64,000 nt of DNA, taken from the NCBI RefSeq assembly GCF_029689925.1, contig NZ_CP121445.1, positions 430,001 through 494,000 on the forward strand, written 5' to 3'. The number at the start of each line of letters is the position of its first letter. Within the stretch, counting starts at the first letter, position 1. Origin of the DNA: Anaerocolumna sp. AGMB13025. GTDB lineage: Bacteria; Bacillota; Clostridia; Lachnospirales; Lachnospiraceae. The notes beneath the pieces are model-generated. The model had not been told where the DNA came from, searched no databases, and worked only from the letters and a program-made list of their open reading frames with translations. This document shows, in pieces, positions 16,792 through 25,944 of the stretch. Position numbers and translations under genes: made by a program.

Positions 16792-17667
16792 ATGAGCAAA
16801 AAAATAGGAAAACACATTGCAATCTACGGAAAAGGCGGCATCGGAAAGTCCACCACCACCTCCAATATCAGCGCAGCCCTTGCGGAAGCAGGGCATAAAG
16901 TCATCCAGATTGGCTGTGATCCGAAAAGTGATTCCACCAACACCTTAAGAGGAAATAATTATTTGCCGACAGTCCTTGACAGTCTGAGGGAAGGTAAAAA
17001 GATCCACCTGGAAGATGTTTCGGCAGTGGGCTATAAAGGAATCCTTTGTATTGAGTCAGGCGGTCCGGTACCCGGTGTAGGCTGTGCAGGCCGTGGCATC
17101 AATGCGGCGGTAACACTTTTGCAGGAATTAAACCTGTTTGAAGAATTCAAACCGGACTATGTATTGTATGACGTCTTAGGTGATGTAGTGTGCGGCGGTT
17201 TTGCAGTTCCTATCCGTGACGGAATAACTGACAGAGCATATGTGGTCAGTTCCTCTGATTTTATGGCAATCTATGCAGCCAATAATTTATTCAAAGCAAT
17301 CAATAAATACGCACCCTCCGGCGGCGCCAAACTGGGAGGTATTATCGGAAACGGTCTATCCGCCGGTTATTCCCAAGCAATCATCAATGATTTTGCCGAA
17401 CGGACAGGAACCAAGGCAGTTGGTTACGTTCCCCGATCCTTAGTAGTATCCCAGAGCGAGTTATACGGCAAAACCGTAATCGAAGCCCATCCGGAAGATC
17501 CCCATGCTGACATATACAGAAATCTAGCGAAATACATAGCAGAAAGTGATGAACTGGTAGTTCCAAACCCTATTGCCGTAACAGAACTAAGAGACTGGGC
17601 AAAAGAATGGGGCGATAAAATATACGATCTGGAAACTGGTGTTTTAGCAGGAGCAGCAGGCATTTAA
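16792..17667 (+). CDS. NifH-like iron protein of a nitrogenase-like reductase
   Basis: A 291-residue ATP-dependent electron donor (homodimer bridged by one 4Fe-4S cluster). The P-loop GKGGIGKST is at 13-21, and the two cluster cysteines are Cys98 (GVGCAGRGI) and Cys134 (DVVCGGFAVPIR). Arg101, the site ADP-ribosylated in NifH, is conserved, and the DPKSDST switch segment is intact. It would deliver electrons to the D/K-like pair encoded immediately downstream. It is closer to NifH/CfbC-type proteins than to BchL by inspection, but the exact group needs phylogeny. AAAGGAGAATAGGAA precedes the ATG. It heads a run H-D-K-metK-permease-ATPase-radical SAM. Confidence 0.95.
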   Translation: MSKKIGKHIAIYGKGGIGKSTTTSNISAALAEAGHKVIQIGCDPKSDSTNTLRGNNYLPTVLDSLREGKKIHLEDVSAVGYKGILCIESGGPVPGVGCAGRGINAAVTLLQELNLFEEFKPDYVLYDVLGDVVCGGFAVPIRDGITDRAYVVSSSDFMAIYAANNLFKAINKYAPSGGAKLGGIIGNGLSAGYSQAIINDFAERTGTKAVGYVPRSLVVSQSELYGKTVIEAHPEDPHADIYRNLAKYIAESDELVVPNPIAVTELRDWAKEWGDKIYDLETGVLAGAAGI

Positions 17668-17700
17668 GAGGAAAATAAGGTTGGGATTCAGGAGGATAAC

Positions 17701-19119
17701 ATGGGATTATTAGAAGAAAGAAAAGTTATATCCAGAGAAAAAAGGGCATCCACCATTACTGCTTACCAGGGAATCAATAAGGTACTGAAGGAAGATTTAA
17801 GCGTAACGGATATCAGACAGCGGATCCGGACATTCTCCCAGGGAAATAAAGATGAAATCATATATGCACTGGCCCTGTTAAGCCGCATCAAGGATGCACC
17901 TGTTATCATACACGGAGCCATCGGCTGCAGTACGGCGGAACTCTATTTTTACAAAGGAGCACAGGAAGGAACCTGGTATTCCACGGATTTAAATGAAAGG
18001 GATACCATAATGGGTGGAGATGATAAACTGCGGAAAACCATTGAGCAGGTATATTACAAATATAAACCTAAAATTATTTTTGTAGTTTCCACTCCTGTGG
18101 TGGCTATCAATAATGATGATATTAATTCTATCATACTGGAATTGGAAGAAGAGTTTGATACGAAAATCATATCCATATATACCGACGGATTTAAAACAAA
18201 AGCCGGAATCAATGGTGTGGACATTGTGCTACACAGCCTGGCCAGATATATCGGTGAAGGAAGTGAGAAGTTGGGAGCGGGAGCAGAGGAAGATGATTTT
18301 ATTAATCTTATCAGCATCTCTGAAAATGAAAAAGCCATAAAAGAAATCACCCGTTTACTTGAAAAACTTAATGTCCGTTACAACACCATACCCCAGTTTG
18401 GGTCAGTAAAGGATATCGACAACGCAAGATTTGCAAAAGCTTCCGTAGCGGTCATAGATGACGAGGCAGATGTACTGCTTAACGGTTTGGAGGAAAAATT
18501 CCACATACCGGCAATAAAAAGCACTGTACCTATTGGTCTGAAAGGAACCGGAGAGTGGCTTTTGGAACTTGGCAAAGCCCTCGGAATACAGAACAGGGTA
18601 AATGAACTGATTAATTCAGAAGAAGAAAGGCTGAGAAAGTACATAAGTAAAAAGCCGTTAGCCAGAAAGAAGGTATTTCTTGATATTGATATATCGGCGG
18701 CAGCAGGACTGGCAGAGTTCATTGAAGAACTGGGCGGGGAAGTAAGCGGTATCTCCATCAGCCATATTGACAGCTTAAACAGGAATAAATTAAAAGAACT
18801 ATCGAAAGAGGTATTTTTTACAGTCGGAGACGGGCAGCCTTTTGAACTGGCCAATATATTAAACAAGAATAAACCGGATTTTTATATCGGCGGTTCGGAA
18901 CATACAGGTCTTGCAGCCGGTCTCGGAATTCTTCCCATTGCGGTAAACAGTAAAATACTTTACGGATATGAAGGTGCCATCCAATTGATTCAGGCAATCT
19001 TAAAGGCAGAAAAAAGAACGGGTTTTGCGGCCTATCTGGCTGAAAATACAAAGGAACCTTACCGGGAATCCTGGTTAAAGAAAAGTGCGAACTGGTATAT
19101 CAAGCAGGAGGTGAAATAG
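17701..19119 (+). CDS. Nitrogenase-like component, NifD-like subunit with a single cysteine
   Basis: 472 residues, alpha-subunit-like fold of the nitrogenase superfamily. The segment HGAIGCSTAEL corresponds to the NifD HGPVGC P-cluster site and supplies Cys76, the only cysteine in the protein. The position equivalent to the second P-cluster cysteine (STC...GDD in NifD) reads VSTPVVAINNDDI, and no first cysteine is present. No counterpart of the FeMo-cofactor cysteine is visible, so a nitrogenase-type cofactor ligand set is absent. It ends directly against the K-like gene (stop 19119, start 19120). It probably forms a heterotetramer with the K-like subunit. Substrate unknown. Confidence 0.9.
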   Translation: MGLLEERKVISREKRASTITAYQGINKVLKEDLSVTDIRQRIRTFSQGNKDEIIYALALLSRIKDAPVIIHGAIGCSTAELYFYKGAQEGTWYSTDLNERDTIMGGDDKLRKTIEQVYYKYKPKIIFVVSTPVVAINNDDINSIILELEEEFDTKIISIYTDGFKTKAGINGVDIVLHSLARYIGEGSEKLGAGAEEDDFINLISISENEKAIKEITRLLEKLNVRYNTIPQFGSVKDIDNARFAKASVAVIDDEADVLLNGLEEKFHIPAIKSTVPIGLKGTGEWLLELGKALGIQNRVNELINSEEERLRKYISKKPLARKKVFLDIDISAAAGLAEFIEELGGEVSGISISHIDSLNRNKLKELSKEVFFTVGDGQPFELANILNKNKPDFYIGGSEHTGLAAGLGILPIAVNSKILYGYEGAIQLIQAILKAEKRTGFAAYLAENTKEPYRESWLKKSANWYIKQEVK

Positions 19120-20412
19120 ATGCAGGAGAGCATAGAAAGAGGCAGATATGGATGTAACCTCCAGGGGGCGCTCCAGACCATAGCCGAAATCAGAGGAGTT
19201 GTACCTATTTTGCATACCACACCGGGCTGCGGAATCCAGAATTACCTGTCGGGGAAAGCCGGCAGCGGTAATACCGGTTATTTAAAAGGATATTCCGTAC
19301 CGAATTCCAATGTATATGAAAAACAGGTTATATTCGGGGGAACCTCCAGATTAAGGGAGCAGATTAAAAATACGGTTAAAGTAATCGAAGGTGATTTATA
19401 TGTAACCATATCCGGCTGTGAAGCGGAAATGGTAGGGGATGATATTATATCCATGACCCAGGAAATCATTGACCAGGGGGAAAATGCCATCTATTATAAG
19501 GCTGCAGGCTTTAAGGGAAACCAGTTTACCGGATATGAGGGAATCCTTAACGCGGTACTGGATCAGTTAATCGTCAACTCTTCTGATCAGGGAGTAGAGA
19601 AGGGACTTGTAAATTTGTTTGGAATTTTACCGAAGCAGGACATTTACTGGCAGGGAAATTTAGCAGAGCTTCAAAGAATTCTTGGTAATATCGGTGTAAA
19701 AGCCAATACCTTATTTGGCTCCAGTCAGGATATTGGCAAGTGGAAAGACATACCGAAAGCTGAACTTAATATTGCGGTTTCCAAGTGGGGATTAGATGCC
19801 GTTAAAAAGGCAGAAGAGAAATTCGGTACACCCTATCTGTATTTTCCTTTTCCGGGCCTTGGGGAGAGAGCCACAGGAGAATTCTTACAGGGAGTCGGTA
19901 AGAGACTTGGAATTGATTCTGAGCTAATTGAAAGTTATCTGGAAAAGGAAAAGGCCCATTTCACCCATGTAGTAACACAGATTACAGAATACTATTATGA
20001 TTATGATTTTCAGAAAACCATAGCCATTGTAGGGGATGAAAGTACGGTAATCCGCTATGCAGCATTTTTAACAGAGTATCTTGGAATGGATGTGGAGCTT
20101 GCCATAATTACAGATTCTTCGGAGGAAGAAGAACAGGAGGAAGCTTTATCTTTAATCAGTCAATACACGGACCGGGTTTACTTTAACAAGGACAGCAGTG
20201 AAATAGAGGAGATTATTGAAAACAGCAATGCAGAGCTGATCTTTGGAAGTGGACTGGAAAACCGGGTTGCAGAAAAACTTAATATTCCGAATTACATCGT
20301 ATCCTATCCAGCCTATGGAAAAGTAATCATAGACCGGAGTGATATCGGATATACAGGGGCTGTTTCGCTGATAGAAGATTTGAGCAATTTACTAATAAAT
20401 AGTGATAATTAA
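19120..20412 (+). CDS. Nitrogenase-like component, NifK-like subunit with three cysteines
   Basis: 430 residues with the complete NifK-type cysteine triplet: Cys12 (YGCNLQGA), Cys37 (TTPGCGIQ) and Cys100 (ISGCEAEMVGDD). With the single Cys76 of the D-like partner this gives four ligands at the subunit interface, enough for one 4Fe-4S cluster but two short of the six used by an 8Fe-7S P-cluster. The later PFPGLGERATGEFL segment matches the family's conserved PIG..GT..FL region. It starts one base after the D-like stop, so the two are translated in equimolar fashion. Comparable minimal cluster sites occur in the protochlorophyllide reductase branch. Confidence 0.92.
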   Translation: MQESIERGRYGCNLQGALQTIAEIRGVVPILHTTPGCGIQNYLSGKAGSGNTGYLKGYSVPNSNVYEKQVIFGGTSRLREQIKNTVKVIEGDLYVTISGCEAEMVGDDIISMTQEIIDQGENAIYYKAAGFKGNQFTGYEGILNAVLDQLIVNSSDQGVEKGLVNLFGILPKQDIYWQGNLAELQRILGNIGVKANTLFGSSQDIGKWKDIPKAELNIAVSKWGLDAVKKAEEKFGTPYLYFPFPGLGERATGEFLQGVGKRLGIDSELIESYLEKEKAHFTHVVTQITEYYYDYDFQKTIAIVGDESTVIRYAAFLTEYLGMDVELAIITDSSEEEEQEEALSLISQYTDRVYFNKDSSEIEEIIENSNAELIFGSGLENRVAEKLNIPNYIVSYPAYGKVIIDRSDIGYTGAVSLIEDLSNLLINSDN

Positions 20413-20468
20413 GGCGGAATTAAGACAACAATCACAGATAGGAATAAAAAAGAAAAGAGGAAAATCAT

Positions 20469-21647
20469 ATGGGAAGATTATTTACATCAGAATCAGTCAC
20501 AGAAGGACATCCGGATAAAATCGCGGATCAGATATCCGACGCTATCCTGGATGCATTAATTGAACAGGATCCCTATTCCAGAGTTGCGGCAGAAACTACT
20601 GTTGCCACCGGACTGGCGTTGGTAGTAGGAGAAATTACCACCAATGCTTACGTAGATATCTCTAAAATAGTAAGAAATACCATCCGGGATATCGGATATA
20701 CCAAAAACGCCGGTGGTTTCGATGCAGACTCCATTGCAGTTTTAACTTCCATTGACGAACAGTCCGCAGATATCGCCCTTGGAGTTGACAAGGCTTATGA
20801 ATCCAAGCAGGAAGGAGTAAAAGAAGATTTCGGAACCGGAGCGGGAGACCAGGGTATTATCTTTGGGTATGCCACCAACGAATCTCCTGAATATTTACCC
20901 CCAGCAATATCCTTTGCCCACAGGCTGGCAAGAAAGCTGGCAGAGGTCAGAAAGAACGGAACCCTTAACTATTTAAGACCCGATGGCAAATCCCAGGTTA
21001 CCGTGGAATTTGATGAGGCCGGTAATGTAGCAAGAATCCATACCATTGTTATCTCCACCCAGCACAGTGAAGAGGTGACCTTAGAACAGATCAAGGAAGA
21101 TGTGATCAAATACATAATCAAAGAAGTGATTCCTTCCAATCTGTTAGATGAAAATACAAAATATTATGTTAACCCTACCGGACGTTTTGTAATCGGCGGT
21201 CCTCAGGGGGATGCCGGATTAACAGGTAGAAAGATTATCGTAGATACTTACGGCGGAACAGGAAGACACGGCGGCGGAGCTTTCTCCGGCAAAGACCCCA
21301 CAAAAGTAGACCGTTCTGCAGCTTACGCAGCCAGATGGGTGGCAAAGAATTTAGTTGCTGCCGGTGCAACTGATAAAGCGGAACTGGAAGTTGCTTATGC
21401 CATCGGTGTTGCAAAACCGGTATCCATTACCGTAGATACCTTTGGAACCGGTAAAGTAAGCGAGGAGAAGATCGTTAATATCATAGATAAAGTATTTGAC
21501 TTAAGACCAGCTGCCATTATAAGCGCTTTGGATTTAAGAAGACCGATTTACAGACAAACCGCAGCTTACGGTCATTTTGGCAGAACGGATATTGATCTGC
21601 CCTGGGAGAGACTTGATAAGGTTGATGAGATTAAGAAATACCTTTAG
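20469..21647 (+). CDS. metK: S-adenosylmethionine synthetase
   Basis: 392 residues, full length, with the signature [15 protein letters not shown] and the loop [22 protein letters not shown]. Makes SAM from methionine and ATP. It lies 56 bp after the K-like gene in the same orientation, with no terminator between, and upstream of the importer genes, so it is probably cotranscribed with the nitrogenase-like genes. Three radical SAM proteins of this locus consume SAM, which gives its position a simple explanation. Whether it is the cell's only metK cannot be told from the window. GAAAAGAGGAAAATC precedes the ATG. Confidence 0.97.
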   Translation: MGRLFTSESVTEGHPDKIADQISDAILDALIEQDPYSRVAAETTVATGLALVVGEITTNAYVDISKIVRNTIRDIGYTKNAGGFDADSIAVLTSIDEQSADIALGVDKAYESKQEGVKEDFGTGAGDQGIIFGYATNESPEYLPPAISFAHRLARKLAEVRKNGTLNYLRPDGKSQVTVEFDEAGNVARIHTIVISTQHSEEVTLEQIKEDVIKYIIKEVIPSNLLDENTKYYVNPTGRFVIGGPQGDAGLTGRKIIVDTYGGTGRHGGGAFSGKDPTKVDRSAAYAARWVAKNLVAAGATDKAELEVAYAIGVAKPVSITVDTFGTGKVSEEKIVNIIDKVFDLRPAAIISALDLRRPIYRQTAAYGHFGRTDIDLPWERLDKVDEIKKYL

Positions 21648-21781
21648 ACTTTATGAGAAGAAATTTAAATGAAAGCAATAGCTATAAAGTCTGAATGCCG
21701 CAGAATGGCAGCAGGTCAGTATGGTTGGGAGAAATATTAGAAAAGGATAAAGCTTGCAGCTGCCGTTCTCTTCCACCTTTA

Positions 21782-21835
21782 TATAAGGCAGTACCGCAGA
21801 TGGCTCTGCGGCAGGCAACGGGTATAAACATGCAG
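21782..21835 (+). repeat. 54-bp motif also found upstream of the LCP gene (copy A)
   Basis: An ungapped 54-bp match (35 of 54 bases by eye) to 51519-51572. Both copies end on the start codon of the following gene, and differences fall mostly at every third base. A CCGCAG-atggct-CTGCGG hairpin lies inside. It may be a dispersed repeat remnant or a chance resemblance. Confidence 0.35.
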
Positions 21836-22594
21836 AAAGTTAAACAGCTGGCACTAAGCAGTATCATACCGATACTTATTATAATCGCCTGGTATTATGT
21901 AACCAATTATACCGATACCCCAAAAGCCATTTTACCTAAAATCAGTGCTGTAGGTGCTGCATTTGTAAAACAGGCAAAGAACGGGCAGCTGGCAGCAGAT
22001 GTCAGTGTCAGTGTGAAACGTGTATTGGAGGGCTTCTTCTTTGCAGCACTCTTAGGGGTGGCTATGGGAACTCTAATGGGAATGTCCGTAACGATCCGCA
22101 GCATATTTATGTTAACCTTAAACACCATTAGACAGATTCCCATGATGGCCTGGATTCCTATGATTATACTCTGGTGCGGCATTGAGGATTTATCAAAGAT
22201 TGTAGTAATCGTCCTGGGCGCCTTCTTTCCAATCATGGTAAATACCCTAAGCGGGATTACCAGTACCCCCCAGGGGTATATCGAAGTGGCGAAGCTTTAC
22301 CGCTTAAGCAGCTGGCAGATCTTTACCAAGGTGTATTTACCCTCGGCCCTGCCCCAGATATTTGTAGGCTTAAAGCTTGGCCTTGGTATCTCCTGGATGG
22401 CAGTGGTGGCAGCGGAATTAATTGCCTCCAGTAAAGGGATCGGTTACCGGATCAGTGATGCCAGAAACTTAATGAAACCGGATATTATGATCGTAGGTAT
22501 GCTCTTAATCGGTATCATCGGTATCTTAATGGACCGGATATTAAGCTTTATCGCGAAAAAGGTAACACCCTGGGTAGAAAAGGGGAGGGCTTGA
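21830..22594 (+). CDS. ABC importer permease, SsuC/TauC/NrtB family (importer 1)
   Basis: 254 residues with about six membrane helices and the family's coupling segment (LSSWQIFTKVYLPSALPQIFVGLKLGLGISW, the EAA loop). This family imports alkanesulfonates, taurine, nitrate, bicarbonate or thiamin precursors. ATG 21830 gives the usual family length. A longer reading from 21695 would add 45 residues that look unlike family N-termini, although they are not obviously out of frame. The ribosome site is weak (ACGGG). The ATPase gene follows 1 bp later. It is part of the operon with the nitrogenase-like genes and metK. Confidence 0.88.
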   Translation: MQKVKQLALSSIIPILIIIAWYYVTNYTDTPKAILPKISAVGAAFVKQAKNGQLAADVSVSVKRVLEGFFFAALLGVAMGTLMGMSVTIRSIFMLTLNTIRQIPMMAWIPMIILWCGIEDLSKIVVIVLGAFFPIMVNTLSGITSTPQGYIEVAKLYRLSSWQIFTKVYLPSALPQIFVGLKLGLGISWMAVVAAELIASSKGIGYRISDARNLMKPDIMIVGMLLIGIIGILMDRILSFIAKKVTPWVEKGRA

Positions 22595-22595
22595 T

Positions 22596-23369
22596 ATGGC
22601 AGAAGACTTGTTAAAAATCGAGGGACTTTATAAGTACTTTTCGGTAGATAAGAAAAAGGTTGAAATCTTAAAGAATATTAACCTTAACATAAAAGAGGGA
22701 GAATTTATCACCATTGTAGGACACAGCGGCTGCGGGAAAAGCACCCTGCTTAAAATTATAGCAGGTCTGGTGGATTATCAGATCGGAACCGTTACCAACA
22801 ACGGAGCCCCCATAGCCGGACCGGATATTGACAGGGGAATGGTATTTCAGGAACACCGGCTGTTACCCTGGTTATCCATTAAAGATAATATCGGATTTGG
22901 ATTAACCAATAAAACGAAACAGGAGAAAGATAAAATCGTAAAGGATATTATCAATCTGGTAAAATTGGACGGTTTTGAAAATGTATATCCTCACCAGTTA
23001 TCCGGCGGAATGGCCCAGAGGGCGGCCATAGCAAGAGGACTGGTCACCAATCCCAAAATATTGCTATTGGATGAACCCTTCGGAGCTTTGGACGCCCTAA
23101 CCAGAATCCAGATGCAGAAGGAAATCCTAAGAATCTGGGAAACAGAAAAAACTACCATGATTTTAGTCACCCATGACATTGATGAAGCAGTTTATTTAGG
23201 ACAGAGAATCGTAGTGATGTCTGCAAGACCCGGGGAGATAAAATCAATTATAGATGTGGACACGGCGGGCTCTAAAATCAGAGGCAGCGCAGACTTTGCA
23301 TATTTGACCAATAAAGTATACCAGTACTTCTTTGAGGATGAGAAGCAGGAACTGGAATACAGCATCTAA
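22596..23369 (+). CDS. ABC importer ATPase, SsuB/TauB family (importer 1)
   Basis: 257 residues with Walker A GHSGCGKST, Q-loop in MVFQEHRLLPWL, signature LSGGMAQR, Walker B ILLLDEPFGALD and the switch histidine in LVTHDIDEA. It drives the permease encoded 1 bp upstream. The FQEHRLLPWLS phrasing is typical of the nitrate/sulfonate/taurine subfamily. The next gene, radical SAM 1, follows after 43 bp with its own AGGAGG, so the transporter and the radical SAM protein appear to be expressed together. Confidence 0.94.
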   Translation: MAEDLLKIEGLYKYFSVDKKKVEILKNINLNIKEGEFITIVGHSGCGKSTLLKIIAGLVDYQIGTVTNNGAPIAGPDIDRGMVFQEHRLLPWLSIKDNIGFGLTNKTKQEKDKIVKDIINLVKLDGFENVYPHQLSGGMAQRAAIARGLVTNPKILLLDEPFGALDALTRIQMQKEILRIWETEKTTMILVTHDIDEAVYLGQRIVVMSARPGEIKSIIDVDTAGSKIRGSADFAYLTNKVYQYFFEDEKQELEYSI

Positions 23370-23412
23370 GAGAAACTGTCAGGGGAGAGGCAGTTAGAGC
23401 CAGGAGGTAAGA

Positions 23413-24582
23413 ATGAGCAGTAAAGAACAGTTGTATAAGGAACTTTATACGAAAGCCAGGGTGATTTCCAATGGAATTAATGTAAAACCCGGTATATTTA
23501 AAAATATTGCCTTAGGTTCCGAGTATATGGAACAGGTACACGGCCTTGCGGAATCCGACCGCCATACCCATGTGGGAGTGGATTTCCCGTGTCATTTTAC
23601 ATCCCCAAGCGGAATTGTCTATAATTTTGTCTGGGATTTAAGATCACCCATAACCATTGAATACCGGGACGGAAACTATTATCTGTTTGACACGGGTAAA
23701 GAATTATTTCCCATAACTTTTGCAAAACGCCCCCATTATTATGGTCTTAAGACCTCGGATGGAGTGGAAATGTCCCACATAGCCAACTTTACCCCCGGTA
23801 ATACGGTAAGAGCGGCTTACAGTAACGAATGTTCTTTAAAAGATAAAGGTCTTGACTGCCTTTTCTGTAATGCCAACGTGACAAAAGATACCTACGCGGA
23901 AAAAGAAGATATTAAATGGAAAACGCCTAAGCAGATTGCAGAAACCGTAGCGGCGGCTTATAAATATGACGGTTCCAGGCACATTCAGATAACCGGCGGG
24001 TTTATACCAGAGAGGCGGGAAGTGGAATATTATCTGGATGTAGCGGAAGCGATTCAGGAGCATCTGGGGAAAAAGGATTTTGACGGCAATGCCTGTGTAG
24101 GCGCACCTCAGGATATTTCAATTATAGAGAAATATAAGGAAGCGGGATACCGTACCATAGCTATTAACATTGAATTCTGGGATAAAAACTTTTTTAAGAC
24201 CATCTGTCCCGGAAAAGAGCAGGAATGCGGAGGGTTTGACCATTGGGTGGAAGCTTTGGAATACTCGGCATCCGTGTTTGGTTACGGTAATGCGGGAACC
24301 AACTTTGTAGCAGGAATCGAACCCAAGGAAAAGACTTTGGAAGGTATTGAATATCTGGCCTCCAAGGGTGTAGTGGCAACAGCAGGAGCCTTTAACCCCA
24401 ATGCAGGTTCCAAACTGGAGGGACACAGATCCCCCTGGGAAGAATGGAACATTGACCTGGCGCAAAAAGCTTACCGGATCTATAAGAATGCAGGGTTTAC
24501 GTTTGATAACTTATATTATGTAGCACCGGCAGATAACACCTTGATTCATGATGTATTTAAAATTGAAGAGGGACTTCTATAA
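23413..24582 (+). CDS. Radical SAM-like protein with CX8CX2C motif (paralogue 1)
   Basis: 389 residues. Cys140, Cys149 and Cys152 form NECSLKDKGLDCLFCN, a CX8CX2C spacing rather than the usual CX3CX2C. ITGGFIPERRE resembles the GGE SAM-contact motif, and the barrel continues with AINIEFWDKNFFKTICPGKE and GIEPKEKTLEGIEYL, as in biotin-synthase-like barrels. The N-terminal ~130 residues form a separate domain conserved in all three paralogues. It lies between the importer ATPase gene and the binding-protein gene, so its substrate may be the imported compound. Reaction unknown. Clear AGGAGG upstream of ATG 23413. Confidence 0.82.
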   Translation: MSSKEQLYKELYTKARVISNGINVKPGIFKNIALGSEYMEQVHGLAESDRHTHVGVDFPCHFTSPSGIVYNFVWDLRSPITIEYRDGNYYLFDTGKELFPITFAKRPHYYGLKTSDGVEMSHIANFTPGNTVRAAYSNECSLKDKGLDCLFCNANVTKDTYAEKEDIKWKTPKQIAETVAAAYKYDGSRHIQITGGFIPERREVEYYLDVAEAIQEHLGKKDFDGNACVGAPQDISIIEKYKEAGYRTIAINIEFWDKNFFKTICPGKEQECGGFDHWVEALEYSASVFGYGNAGTNFVAGIEPKEKTLEGIEYLASKGVVATAGAFNPNAGSKLEGHRSPWEEWNIDLAQKAYRIYKNAGFTFDNLYYVAPADNTLIHDVFKIEEGLL

Positions 24583-24751
24583 ATACAGTAAGGCGATAAC
24601 TGGTAAATATCATCAATTCATAGACCGAATATAGTGCGGAATCTTAATTTTAACTTTATAACCGGTAACTCTATAACCCAATATTTTTATAAATAATTAA
24701 ACTTTAAACTCAATAACTGATAATTTTATGACATCAAACAGGAGGAATTTT

Positions 24752-25927
24752 ATGAAAAAGAACAGAAAAATAACGGCACTGTTATTGCTATTCGTACTTG
24801 TTACATCTCTTTTGGCAGGCTGCGGTAAGAAGACTTCGGAAACCGGTGGGGATAGCAGCACGCAGACTCAGACAGCAGATACCGCCAGCGAAGTAAAATC
24901 AGAAGATACAGGTACGACAACTGCCAGTACAGACACATCCGGTACAGAAGCAACAGCAGAAACCGGAACTACAAGCGAAGCCACCGCGCTGCCTGCCGGG
25001 CACAAGGCAGATACGGTTAAAATCGGTTTTGTAGATGTTACTGGCACCGGCTTGATTTCTGATACACTGGGTGTTGCTAGAGATCAGGGATATATTGATG
25101 AAGAATTAGGAGCAATTGGAGTGAAGGCTGAATTTGTGCCTATGACAGGCGCTGGTCCTGCAATTAACGAAGCCTTGGCAGGTGGAAGCCTTGACATAGG
25201 ATTTTTGGGTGATGTTCCGGCAATTATCGGTAAAGCGGCAGGTATTGACACCCAGATTATAAGTTTGAGCGGGTTAAACAGTGGGGCTTCTCTGGTAATT
25301 CCGAAAGATTCCTCCTATCAATCTGTTCAGGACTTAAAAGGGAAAAAAATCGCCACACAAAAAGGTGCTTTTATGCACAAGGTTTTTATAGATATATTAA
25401 CAGCGAATGGCTTGACTATAAATGATGTGGAGTTTGTTAACTTAAATGCACAAGGTTCTGCCGAAGCATTGATCTCAGGCAGTGTTGACGGTGCGGTGGT
25501 AGGCGGCAGCACATTATCTAATTTAATTGAAAAAGGCTATGGCAGGGTTCTGGTGGATTATAGAGATCATCCGGAATGGAATTGCGGTGGCTATGGTGAG
25601 GCCAGAACCGCTTATATTAATGAGAACCCTGACATTATCAAGGCATTGTTAAGAGCATTGGTGAAAGCCCAGAAGTTAGCCAAAGAAGATGATACGGTAA
25701 TGGTAAAACAATGGATTACTACCGGAGATACAGAAAGTTCTTATGAATATCTATACCCCAAACATGATAATTACTATAGTATTAAAGCCGACGATACCTT
25801 GATTGAGAGTGGCCGGAGCACGATTAAATTCTTACTGGATAACGGTTTGATTGAAAATGAAATTAACTTTGAAGACTGGATTAATAAAAGCTTTTATGAA
25901 GCAGCATATAGTGAGCTTGGTGAATAA
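24752..25927 (+). CDS. Substrate-binding lipoprotein, SsuA/NrtA-like (importer 1)
   Basis: 391 residues. It has a lipoprotein signal with lipobox LLAGC (cysteine near residue 24), a long Ser/Thr/Glu-rich linker to about residue 85, then a type II periplasmic-binding fold (KIGFVDVTGTGLISDTLGVARDQGYIDEELGA...) of the NMT1/SsuA/NrtA group. It delivers a small anionic or sulfonate-like ligand to importer 1. ATG 24752 has GGAGG 6 bp upstream; the in-frame ATG 24728 lacks a site and would bury the signal peptide. Its stop overlaps an alternative upstream ATG of the next radical SAM gene, so the two are coupled. Confidence 0.9.
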   Translation: MKKNRKITALLLLFVLVTSLLAGCGKKTSETGGDSSTQTQTADTASEVKSEDTGTTTASTDTSGTEATAETGTTSEATALPAGHKADTVKIGFVDVTGTGLISDTLGVARDQGYIDEELGAIGVKAEFVPMTGAGPAINEALAGGSLDIGFLGDVPAIIGKAAGIDTQIISLSGLNSGASLVIPKDSSYQSVQDLKGKKIATQKGAFMHKVFIDILTANGLTINDVEFVNLNAQGSAEALISGSVDGAVVGGSTLSNLIEKGYGRVLVDYRDHPEWNCGGYGEARTAYINENPDIIKALLRALVKAQKLAKEDDTVMVKQWITTGDTESSYEYLYPKHDNYYSIKADDTLIESGRSTIKFLLDNGLIENEINFEDWINKSFYEAAYSELGE

Positions 25928-25944
25928 TGACAGGAGGCAGACCG

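Noticed and set aside
17240..17443. 67-codon frame on the plus strand within the nifH-like gene
   Set aside because: Out of frame with a strongly conserved gene, no ribosome site, composition typical of a shadow frame.
18378..18866. 162-codon minus-strand frame inside the D-like gene
   Set aside because: Antisense shadow of a clear coding sequence, serine-rich as expected for the complement of this code, and without a ribosome site.
16792..20412. Functional nitrogen-fixing nitrogenase
   Set aside because: The D-like subunit lacks P-cluster and FeMoco ligands, and no nifB, nifE or nifN gene with the usual motifs is present.
16792..20412. Direct assignment as methylthio-alkane reductase (MarHDK)
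   Set aside because: Sulfur-related neighbours make it tempting, but the missing cysteines in the D-like subunit argue against a Mar-type metallocluster set, so only a general analogy is kept.
20413..20468. SAM-responsive riboswitch upstream of metK
   Set aside because: The gap is 56 bp, has no S-box or related signature, and metK appears to be read from the nitrogenase-like operon promoter.
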